Shown here: in pieces, positions 55,668 to 64,000 of the stretch
Position numbering within the stretch: the stretch's first letter is position 1
Layout of the letters: each line of letters begins with the position of its first letter
NCBI GenBank assembly: GCA_009917445.1
Contig: QZEE01000002.1
Location: 62,001 to 126,000, forward strand
DNA from: a bacterium D16-76
Lineage (GTDB): Bacteria; Bacillota; Clostridia; Oscillospirales; Acutalibacteraceae
Reading direction: 5' to 3'
DNA length: 64,000 nucleotides
Notes under the pieces: model-generated
Told to the model about the DNA's origin: nothing
Database searches by the model: none
Seen by the model: only the letters and a program-made list of their open reading frames with translations
Position numbers and translations under genes: made by a program

Positions 55668-56147
55668 CAAAGAATACACGCGACACATTGTTTAGCAGCG
55701 ATAAAAATAATTGGGAAACCCCACAAGCGCTATTCGATGAGTTAAACGCAAAGTATCATTTTACATTGGATGCTGCCGCATCGTCAGATAACCATAAGGT
55801 TGAGCGGTATTATACACCAGAAACGAATGGACTAGTACAAGACTGGGGGGGGGCAGATCGTCTTCTGCAATCCTCCATATGGCAATAAAGAAACAGGAGA
55901 ATGGACAAAGAAATGTTACGAAGAATCCCGCAAACCTGGTACAACTGTTATTCTGCTAATTCCTGCGAGGACAGATCGTCACTCTTTTCACGACTACATC
56001 TACAATAAGCCTGGTGTTACGGTTACATTCTTGCGTGGACGATTAGCATTTGAAATTAACGGCAAGCCAATACTTGGAAAGAAAGGTGAGGTGATGAAAG
56101 CTCCATTCCCAAGCATGATTGTAGAGTTTAAAAGTGAAAAGGTATAG
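55664..56147 (+). pseudogene. Phage Dam-like N6-adenine methyltransferase, poly-G phase-OFF
   Basis: N-terminal part L-F-S-S-D-K-N-N-W-E-T-P and F-T-L-D-A-A-A-S belongs to the phage N-6-adenine-methyltransferase family. At G9 (55845-55853) the frame is lost; the rest, I-V-F-C-N-P-P-Y-G-N to the TAG at 56145, continues after a one-base shift and includes the catalytic N-P-P-Y. Eight Gs (or 5, 11) would restore about 160 aa. Confidence 0.8.
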
Positions 56148-56155
56148 GTGATAAA

Positions 56156-58574
56156 ATGGACAAGAATTATACCGTTTTCCATCTTCACACAGAATTATCA
56201 CTGTTAGATAGTGCAACGAAGTATGGAGATTACATAAAAAAAGCGGTTGAACTGGGACAGAAAGCCATAGCATTTACTGAACACGGTAATATCTATCAAT
56301 GGGTAGAGAAAAAGATTGCTTGTGACGAAGCTGGAATCAAGTATCTGCATGGGTGCGAAGTTTATCTTACGGAGAAGCTTGTACATGTTGATCCAGACAC
56401 AGGAGAGGAAAGTAAGGTACGCGACAACTACCACACCATTTTGATAGCTAAAAATTTTGCCGGTGTGTTGGAACTTAACAAGTTGATTAGTGTTTCAAGC
56501 CAAGACGATCACTTCTATTATAAGCGCAGAATATCGTTTGATGAATTTCTTGGGATTTCTGATAATGTAATTAAGATTAGCGCTTGTCTGGCCTCTCCAC
56601 TCAATAAGTTAAATATCAGTCACCCTATGTATGAAAGATTGTTGAAACACTACGACTATCTTGAAATACAGCCACATGATTACTATGAGCAAGTGGATTT
56701 TAATCGCCATCTTGCGGAGATGTCACAAAAATATGGCATTCCTTTAATTGCGGGAACTGATACACATAGCTTGAATAAGTACAAAGCAGAATGTAGAAGC
56801 ATCTTGCAATTAGCAAAAGGGATTGAGTTTGCAGACGAAGATAATTTTGACTTAACATACAAGTCTTATGATGAACTTGTAGACATGTTTGCAAAGCAAG
56901 ACGCTCTTCCTGAAAGCATTTACTTAGATGCAATCGAAAACACAAATGTTATGGCTAATTCTGTTGAGTCATTTGAGCTAGATAGATCGTTTAAATACCC
57001 AGAATTATATGGAGAGCGGGATAAGGCTGTCCTAAACGATGTAATTGCAAAGAATATGCAATCAAAGCAGGATAGCGGTGCAATTACAGAAGAACAGGTA
57101 GAGCCATTTCAGCAAGCAATATCTGAAGAGCTGCGGGTTTTCGATAAGATAGAAATGTCTGGGTTTATGTTATTTATGAGCGAACTTGCGACATGGTGCA
57201 AAGAAAACGATATTCCGCTAGGGTTTAACCGTGGATCGTGCGGAGGCTCCAGAGTAGCATATGTAACAAATACCACGGACTTAAATCCAGAGACATGGCA
57301 TACCGTGTTTAGCCGTTTCTGTAATGAGGACAGGAAGGAAATAGGAGATATTGATATAGATGTTTCTCCGTCTGATCGAGATAGGGTTTATGAATACATT
57401 ATCAATAGATTCGGTCAAGACAAAACAGCTTTTATTCTCGCTATTGGCACAATTAAATCTAAAGGATGTATTGATGAAATTTGCCGTGCTCTTGGTAGCA
57501 AGTGGAATAGCGAACACAAGGCAGATGAGAAGCAATACCGTACATTGTTAAAGGCATTGAAGAATAGCGGTGTAAATGTTGTCTTTGGAGATGCTAGAAG
57601 CGATGGGTTATTCTTTTTCGATAAAAAAAGTGATCAGCTCATTTTACCAAGTCGGTATAAAGATGATAATCGCGCTGCGTTGATTAAGAGGTTTGAAAAA
57701 GAGTATGCAAGCGTTAAGGCCAAAAATGAAGAAGTATTCAAGAATAATCCTTGGCTTGGAAAGAAAAACGCTGAAATCAAAAAGGAGTTTGAGCAAAACG
57801 AAGAAAAGGCAAGAAAGAAGTACCCAGAGGTGTTCTACTACTATGATGGATTACTTGACGTAGCTATATCCCAGTCAATGCATCCAGCAGGTATTGTCGC
57901 CAGCCCTATTACATTGGATGACAACTACGGGACTTTTATTTCAGACGGAAAGACAATCTTACAGATTGATATGGATTGTGTTCATGAAGTCAGCCTTGTT
58001 AAGTACGATATCTTGGGTCTAAAAAATATCGAGATAATTAAAGATGCCTATAAGCTTATTGGAAAACCCTATCCAAAATCTCATGAAATAGACTGGTTTG
58101 ACGAAAACGTGTGGAAAGACATGTTGAGATCTCCGGTTGGTGTATTTCAGTTTGAAGGTGATTTCGCATTCTCGATGTTAAAGCAGTATGAGCCTCACTC
58201 CATTTTTGATATGAGCCTAGTTACTGCTGCCTTGCGCCCATCTGGTGCCTCATATCGTGACGAGCTTATGAAACATAAGCCACACAAGAATCCATCCCCC
58301 ATCATAGATGAATTGCTTGCAGATAATAACGGATATCTGATATACCAAGAAGATGTAATTAAGTTTTTACAAGAAATCTGTGGGTTTTCGGGGTCAGATG
58401 CAGACAACACACGAAGGGCGATTGGCAGGAAGGATGAAGAGAGATTAAACAAGGCTCTACCTCAAATTTTAGAGGGTTACTGTGAAAAATCTCCGCAGCC
58501 AAGAGAGGTTGCAGAGTTAGAAGCAAAAGAATTTTTGCAGATTATTCAGGATGCTTCTAGTTATATGTTTGGGT
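56156..58574 (+). CDS. dnaE: DnaE-type DNA polymerase III alpha, exon 1
   Basis: 806 codons plus one base, GGTG upstream. PHP domain at the start (F-H-L-H-T-E-L-S-L-L-D, T-E-H-G-N), palm with G-D-I-D-I-D-V-S (about 395-405), G-F-N-R-G-S-C-G-G-S, and F-Q-F-E-G-D/A-L-R-P-S-G of the fingers. The last exon base is T58574 after T-T-T-G-G-G. Joined to exon 2 across the intron it restores Y-M-F-G-Y-N-H-S-I-G-Y-C, total 1120 aa. Main replicative polymerase of the phage. Confidence 0.92.
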
Positions 58575-59453
58575 GAATGATTTGCTCATTTCTCGTGAAC
58601 CTGTGTTTCAAGGGTGTGCTGATTTATCAGTGCTAACGGTATCAGATGAATAAGACCAGCCTATGAAGCCTTACAAGGAGATATAGGCCATTTCCATGGA
58701 CGAAGCCTCTGACTAAGAGAACCTACGGTCTGGAAACAGATAGCAGGCAATACCGTGTCAAGTCGAAAATTATTCCAATATAGAAAGTTTGATAATTGTG
58801 GAGTGGAGATCTGTAGCTGATTATTATGGCATATATGAAGTAAGTTCAAATGGGGATGTCCGTAGTGTAGATAGAAAAATCATAGCTAAAAACGGAGTTG
58901 TAAAAACAATTCGAGGCAAAATGATGAAACAGACTATTACCAAGAAAGGATATTTAGTTGTTAATCTACATTATAACGGTGTTTCAAGAGTTGTACCAGT
59001 ACATATTTTAGTCGCCGAAGCATTTATTGAAAACAGCAATAATTATCCAATGGTAAATCACATTGATGGCAATAAACAAAACAACTCCGTTTCCAATCTT
59101 GAATGGTGCTCATACAGCCATAATAATATACATGCGTTACAACACAATTTGCGTAGTCCTCGCGGTGTTCCGATAATGCAAAGAACGCTTGATGGAATAC
59201 TGGTTGATACTTATGATTCAGCATATGAGGCAGCAAGAAAGCTTTCAATTAGCGCAAACGCGATTATAAAATGTGCCAATCATAAAACAAAATCCGCTGG
59301 CGGGTTTGTTTGGCAAAAATGGGAAGAGTTTTCGGAAGATCTAACGACTATCCTATAAAGGAGTACTCCAGAGATGAACGCCTGGGGGAAGTGCGAGAAC
59401 GGATAAATCCGAAGATATAGTCTGTGATATCGGAAACGATATTGTGTAGAACG
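58575..59453 (+). mobile_element. Group I intron in dnaE
   Basis: 879 nt. The 5' exon ends in T and the intron ends in G (59453), as required. Core elements visible: CTGACTAAGAGAACC near 58711 (R-like), GAAGATATAGTCTGTG near 59411 (S-like P7/P3). The polymerase frame is exactly restored (3363 nt). A homing endonuclease gene is inside. Confidence 0.88.
58789..59358 (+). CDS. HNH homing endonuclease of the intron
   Basis: Up to 189 aa; start probably TTG 58789 or a GTG nearby. NUMOD4 start (E-W-R-S-V-A-D-Y-Y-G-I-Y-E-V-S-S-N-G), HNH core V-N-H-I-D-G-N-K-Q-N-N with N-L-E-W-C-S, and a NUMOD1 tail (A-A-R-K-L-S-I-S-A-N-A-I). Spreads the intron to intronless polymerase genes. Confidence 0.88.
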   Translation: MIIVEWRSVADYYGIYEVSSNGDVRSVDRKIIAKNGVVKTIRGKMMKQTITKKGYLVVNLHYNGVSRVVPVHILVAEAFIENSNNYPMVNHIDGNKQNNSVSNLEWCSYSHNNIHALQHNLRSPRGVPIMQRTLDGILVDTYDSAYEAARKLSISANAIIKCANHKTKSAGGFVWQKWEEFSEDLTTIL

Positions 59454-60397
59454 ACAATCATTCTATTGGATATTGCATGATAGGTTACTTGTGCGCATAC
59501 CTACGTTATTACTATCCATATGAGTTTATCACTGCTTATCTCAATAATGCTGATAACGAAGATGATACTAAAAACGGTAACGAACTTGCAACATTGTATG
59601 GTATAAAAATCATACCGCCAAAGTTTGGAATTTCAAAAGATGAATATGTTTTTGACAAAGAAAAGAAAGTTATTGCAAAAGGATTAAGCTCAGTAAAATA
59701 TATGAATGCAAAAGTTGCGATAGAGTTATTTGAACTTGCAAAGCGTGAAAAGCCAAAATCCTTTATGGATCTTCTATTGTCAGCAAAAGAAACCCATATG
59801 GATTCGCGTAAAATGGATGTGCTGATTAAAATAGACTTCTTTTCTGAATATGGCAATTCAAAAGAACTTTTGCGCATAGCAGATTTGTTTTCTTTCTTCA
59901 AAAATGGAGATGCAAAAACTATTGCAAAAGATAAATTAAAGCCTGATTTACTTGAAGTTGTTTCTCAATTCGGAAATGATATATCAAAGCAGGGCAAGCC
60001 ATTAAAGAAGTACACTATAACTGATATGCCGGGTCTGTTAAACTGTTGCGAGGCTAAAATCAAAGAAATGAATATTGATGACTTTGATATGAGAAGCAAA
60101 ATCAATAATCAGCTTGAAATGTTAGGTTATATTGATTTAACAACAGGAAAAGAAACAGATAGAAGAAAACTTCTTATAACCGATGTATTTCCATTAAGAG
60201 GAAGAGAAAGCAATGAGATATGGGCTTACGCAATTTCTACGAGGTCTATAGGCAGTGGTAAAGTATCTCGTTTGACTGTCAGAAGTTTCATTTATGATAG
60301 TGATCCAATAAAGAGATTCGATATCATTTATGCATCGGACATATATAAGGACAAAAAGGGATATTGGAATTTAGCAAAATATTATCATGTAAGTTGA
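59454..60397 (+). CDS. dnaE: DnaE-type DNA polymerase III alpha, exon 2
   Basis: 314 codons. Begins ACAATCATTCT, giving N-H-S-I-G-Y-C-M-I-G-Y and the A-Y-L-R-Y-Y-Y-P-Y-E-F-I motif, then helix-hairpin-helix and a beta-rich C-terminal region. No OB or tau-binding tail is obvious. Confidence 0.9.
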
Positions 60398-60419
60398 AAA
60401 CATGAAAGGATTGAATTTT

Positions 60420-61106
60420 ATGGGAAAAGTTTCTATTCAGGCATTCACAGAAAGACATCCAATTTTTATGATTGGCTTTGAGGCTGGTGTTTGTTGGGGT
60501 GCTGATACTACCGATACACAAAAGAATATAAACAGAGGTCTTGAGTGTCTATTTAATCAGCATGGTAGGACGTTTGAGTACCCAGATGTATATATGGTGC
60601 TGGATGGATATTCTGCTCGTGTTATTCGTGAATGGTACACGCATATTGGCGGAAGCCCCACGCGCTTACAGGCCAGTACACGATATATCGATTACGAAAG
60701 TGGGTTTGACTATGTAATTCCGCCAAGTATTGCAAGTAACATGCAGGCTCTTGAAGAGTATACCACTTTGATGTCAGAAATACAGAAGCGCATTAAAGCG
60801 ATTGAATCCCTTGGTGTTCCCCGCGAGGATTCTGCATTGGGATTGCCTTTAGGCATGACTACAAAAATTGTTTGTAAGCACAACCTAAGAAATCTGATCG
60901 ACATGTCTCACCAAAGATTGTGTTCACGGGCTTATCACGAATATAGGCATCTTTTCTCTGATGTAAAGACCGCATTGAGCGAATATTCAGATGAATGGAA
61001 ATATCTTTGTGATAACTTTCTTGTTCCGAAGTGCCAGTATTTAGGATATTGCCCAGAAAGCAAAAGTTGCGGGAAAGTAGAAAAAAGGAGTGACGTAAGC
61101 AAATGA
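60420..61106 (+). CDS. thyX: Flavin-dependent thymidylate synthase (ThyX-like)
   Basis: 228 aa from ATG 60420, GAAAGG upstream. Uses FAD to methylate dUMP. Recognised by V-L-D-G-Y-S-A-R-V-I-R-E-W-Y-T-H, the S-T-R-Y end of the ThyX motif and R-N-L-I-D-M-S-H-Q-R-L-C-S-R-A-Y. The R-H-R part of the usual R-H-R-x(7)-S motif is changed (Y-T-H-I-G-G-S), a divergent but known type. Overlaps the next gene. Confidence 0.8.
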   Translation: MGKVSIQAFTERHPIFMIGFEAGVCWGADTTDTQKNINRGLECLFNQHGRTFEYPDVYMVLDGYSARVIREWYTHIGGSPTRLQASTRYIDYESGFDYVIPPSIASNMQALEEYTTLMSEIQKRIKAIESLGVPREDSALGLPLGMTTKIVCKHNLRNLIDMSHQRLCSRAYHEYRHLFSDVKTALSEYSDEWKYLCDNFLVPKCQYLGYCPESKSCGKVEKRSDVSK

Positions 61107-62237
61107 AGGTAATTTGTATCTCAGGTAAGGCGCAGCATGGTAAAGATACCGTGGCAAAGTTGATTGCGCAGATTTTAGAAGGATATGGCAATCGAGTTTT
61201 GATAACTCATTTTGGTGATTTGCTAAAATACATATGTAAATCGTTTTTTAAGTGGGATGGAAATAAGGATGTAAAAGGGAGATCCTTATTACAAAACGTT
61301 GGCACTAACAATATTCGTGCAAAGCAACCTGATTTTTGGGTAAACTTTATTGCACAAGTGTTGTCGTTCTTTCCAGATGAATGGGACTTTGTAATTATTC
61401 CAGATTGCAGATTCCCAAACGAATACGAAGTTTTAAAAAGCAACGATATCGACACAGCTCTTCTAAGAGTAGAACGTCCTGGATTCCAGTCGCAGCTAAC
61501 TGCCGAACAGTTGAAGCATCCATCTGAAACTGCTCTTGATAATTACAATTATGATTACAAAATCGTAAATAATTCAACGCCATTTGACCTTCGTAAGACT
61601 TTGGAGCGGGTTGTACCATATTGGTTTATCGAGAAAGAGAGCCATAATCAATTCTGCGAAGTTGTATTAGCAAAGAGACACCCTAGATACACTATTTTAG
61701 TTGATGCCGATGATGTGCTTGAAAACTTTTTAGAGAGCTGGGTATATCTAGTCAACAAGAAATATGGTACAAACGTCCCTGTAAATGATATAAAATCATG
61801 GGATATAAGCGAAGCATTTCCAACCCTCACCAGAGAAGAAGTTTTTAGTGTTTTACAAGGAGATGAAATTTGGTCGATTGTCTCCCCTATCCCTGGTAGC
61901 CAAGAAGTTTTACAGAAATGGTGCTTGAGCGGTCATAAAGTTTATGTTGTAACCGCAACCGATTATCGTAATTGCAAGGCTAAGTTCAATCGTATTCTTG
62001 AGTTGTTTCCATTTTTGAACGAAGAACAACTTATTATTGCGCATTCAAAAAAATATGATTAAAGGAGATATCCGAATTGATGATGGGGTACACAACCTTG
62101 TAAATTGTGATGGATTCAAAATTCTATTTACAGCTCCACATAATGCTAGTATTCCAGAAAGTGATATTGACGCACAAAGAGCAAATAACTGGGAAGATGT
62201 AGATAGGATTGTTGATAATTTTATTCAGAAAGGATGA
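61103..62237 (+). CDS. Deoxynucleotide monophosphate kinase fused to HAD 5'-nucleotidase, with frameshift
   Basis: N-terminal half: P-loop S-G-K-A-Q-H-G-K-D-T and D-x-R-F-P-N-E, as in phage dNMP kinases. From about residue 195: I-L-V-D-A-D-D-V-L-E-N-F and V-T-A-T-D-Y-R, a 5'(3')-deoxyribonucleotidase-like HAD domain. The frame stops at 62062 right after A7 (62047-62053); the missing end (I-K-G-D-I-R-I-D-D-G-V-H-N-L) follows in another frame to 62237. One A fewer, or a +1 slip onto ATG 62055, restores it. Kinase/phosphatase pair for nucleotide salvage. Confidence 0.75.
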
Positions 62238-62241
62238 TGTT

Positions 62242-64000
62242 ATGATTGTAATTAAGAGAGATGGACGTGAGGTGACGTTCGACAAGGAGAAGATCTATAA
62301 TGCCGTACACAAAGCTTTTGTTGAGGTTGATCGAACGACATATATCGCTGAAAAGGAAGAGAAATCTTTACTTATAGCAACAAAGCTAACTGATTTGTAC
62401 GAAGCGAGAAATCGTCCTATTTCTGTCGAAGAGATTCAAGACGATGTTGAAACAGAGCTGATGAAAAGCGGCGAATATTTGGTTGCGAAAGCCTATATCA
62501 AATATCGTTACGAACATGAGTTATTAAGGAATGCTTCTACGTTAGATGGCAGATTATTAACGATTGCCGACAACGTTAATGAGGAAGTGATTCAAGAAAA
62601 CTCTAACAAGAATCCGACAATTCTTTCTACTCAGAGGGATTATATTGCGGGGGAAGTAAGCAAGGATATCACCCACAGGTTGCTTTTACTAAAAGAGATC
62701 AGTAAGGCTCATGAAGATGGGATTATTCATTTCCATGACAGCGACTATTTTATCCAGCATATGCACAACTGTTGCTTGGTAAACCTAGAGGATATGCTTC
62801 AGAATGGTACTGTGATTAGCGGTACTCTGATTGAAAAGCCACACTCCTTTAGCACGGCCTGCAATATCGCCACACAGATTATCGCCCAGGTTGCATCAAA
62901 TCAGTATGGCGGTCAGTCGATAAGCCTAGCCCACTTAGCCCCATTTGTCGATATTTCACGGCAGAAAATTCGCAAAGATGTAGAGCATGAATGGTCTGAA
63001 CATCTGGCAAATGGGCTTTATGAAATCGCATATAATTCTAAATTTAAAGCCGAAATGGAAAAGATTGTGGAAGAGCGTGTGCGAGAAGAGGTTAAGCGCG
63101 GTGTTCAAACTATCCAGTATCAGGTTGTCACTCTTATGACTACCAATGGGCAAGCACCTTTTATCACTGTGTTTATGTATCTCAATGAAGTGGATGATCC
63201 ACAGACAAAGGCTGATTTGGCTATGATTATCGAAGAGGTTGTTAAGCAGCGATATGAGGGCGTTAAGAATGAAAAGGGTGTATGGATTACTCCTGCTTTC
63301 CCAAAGCTAATTTATGTTCTTGAAGAGGACAATATAACAGAGGATAGTAAATATTGGTATCTTACTGAGCTTTGCGCCAAATGTACGGCAAAGCGCCTTG
63401 TTCCAGATTACATTTCTGAGAAGATCATGCTCCAAAATAAGATTGATTCCAATGGAGATGGGCACTGCTATACGTGCATGGGCTGTAGATCATTCCTTAC
63501 TCCATATTTAGATGAAAATGGAAATCCAAAATATTATGGGCGTTTCAATCAGGGAGTTGTAACAATCAACCTACCAGATGTCGCTCTTAGTGCGGTTAAG
63601 TGCTGGAAAGAAATCGGAGATCACAATGATATTGATAACCTATACGATCTTTTCTGGGAAATCTTTGATGAACGTCTGGAACTTTGCCACAAAGCCTTAC
63701 AGCTTCGGCACGAAAGGCTTACAGGAACTCTATCCGATGCATCACCTATACATTGGCAGTATGGCGCACTAGCACGACTCAAAAAAGGCGAGACAATCGA
63801 TAAGTTATTGCATAATGGCTATTCAACCTTATCGCTTGGGTATGCTGGCCTATATGAATGCGTAAAGGCAATGACTGGCAAGAGTCATACAGATCCAGAT
63901 GCCAAGGGGTTTGCACTAGAGGTTATGCAGCACATGAATGATAAGTGCAAAGAGTGGAAGAAAGCGGAAAACATTGATTATAGCCTTTATGGGACTCCGA
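62242..64000 (+). CDS. nrdD: Anaerobic (class III) ribonucleoside-triphosphate reductase, 5' part
   Basis: 586 codons to the window edge, GGATGATG upstream. ATP-cone start (V-I-K-R-D-G-R-E-V-T-F-D-K-E-K-I), then N-P-T-I-L-S-T-Q-R-D, H-F-H-D-S-D-Y and a metal/substrate region with C-Y-T-C-M-G-C-R-S-F. The C-terminal glycyl-radical loop lies outside. Provides dNTPs only without oxygen, so the host is anaerobic; an NrdG activase would be expected beyond the window. Confidence 0.95.
   Translation, partial: MIVIKRDGREVTFDKEKIYNAVHKAFVEVDRTTYIAEKEEKSLLIATKLTDLYEARNRPISVEEIQDDVETELMKSGEYLVAKAYIKYRYEHELLRNASTLDGRLLTIADNVNEEVIQENSNKNPTILSTQRDYIAGEVSKDITHRLLLLKEISKAHEDGIIHFHDSDYFIQHMHNCCLVNLEDMLQNGTVISGTLIEKPHSFSTACNIATQIIAQVASNQYGGQSISLAHLAPFVDISRQKIRKDVEHEWSEHLANGLYEIAYNSKFKAEMEKIVEERVREEVKRGVQTIQYQVVTLMTTNGQAPFITVFMYLNEVDDPQTKADLAMIIEEVVKQRYEGVKNEKGVWITPAFPKLIYVLEEDNITEDSKYWYLTELCAKCTAKRLVPDYISEKIMLQNKIDSNGDGHCYTCMGCRSFLTPYLDENGNPKYYGRFNQGVVTINLPDVALSAVKCWKEIGDHNDIDNLYDLFWEIFDERLELCHKALQLRHERLTGTLSDASPIHWQYGALARLKKGETIDKLLHNGYSTLSLGYAGLYECVKAMTGKSHTDPDAKGFALEVMQHMNDKCKEWKKAENIDYSLYGTP

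Noticed and set aside
47573-56147. Poly-G frame breaks as pure sequencing error
   Set aside because: Errors may change lengths, but six long G/C runs confined to methylase-related genes, two of them in frame, is a biological pattern. The A5 break near 49088 alone could be an error.
60370-60398. Another two-block promoter at the end of dnaE
   Set aside because: TTTAGCAA is present but no TCTGTAAATATA-like block lies 21 nt downstream.

Overview
The window is one part of a large, AT-rich temperate bacteriophage or prophage of an anaerobic, low-GC Gram-positive host, most likely a gut Clostridia member. The phage call rests on a tyrosine integrase, a divergent repressor/Cro-like switch with an ImmA-like protease and an MrpR-type regulator, a replication module, and many small phage-only proteins. 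The host inference rests on strong GGAGG ribosome sites, consensus sigma-A promoters, a class III (anaerobic) ribonucleotide reductase, and protein families typical of Clostridia. The SPbeta-like theme (single-subunit two-barrel RNA polymerase plus MrpR-like regulator) suggests a large SPbeta-like life style. Head and tail genes are not in this window.

Layout. 1-12.9 kb: a dense leftward operon of small accessory proteins with a helicase, a YonO-like RNA polymerase, a metallophosphoesterase and an HU-like protein cut by the window edge. 13.0-14.97 kb: integrase with its own sigma-A promoter, then a kilobase of non-coding, strongly strand-biased DNA with operator-like dyads at the point where transcription diverges. 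15.0-35.4 kb: a sigma-like factor under a consensus sigma-A promoter, then about 40 small rightward accessory genes. Many of their transcription units start with the same non-consensus two-block promoter (GTTAGCAA, then TCTGTAAATATA, always 21 nt start to start), and several units end in strong terminators. 35.5-42.6 kb: a methylase-helicase fusion, the immunity region with three 18-bp operators, an MrpR-like regulator and a band-7 membrane protein.

42.6-46.8 kb is the most unusual part. It holds an RNA that copies the L11-binding GTPase-associated centre of 23S rRNA, interrupted by 214 nt; a normal tRNA-Leu; four tRNA-like RNAs with good acceptor and T arms but abnormal anticodon arms; a Ro60/TROVE-like vWA protein; and a cysteine desulfurase. 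I infer a phage RNP system of the Ro60/Y-RNA kind acting on or mimicking the translation machinery.

47.4-56.1 kb: DNA methyltransferase genes carrying poly-G/C tracts of 7-9 nt (some in frame, some out of frame here), interleaved with recombination and replication genes (DUF1071 annealing protein, SSB, RecB-like nuclease, primase-helicase). This looks like a phase-variable phage methylome. 56.2-64 kb: a DnaE-type polymerase gene split by a group I intron with an HNH endonuclease, then ThyX, a dNMP kinase/HAD fusion and NrdD (cut by the window edge).
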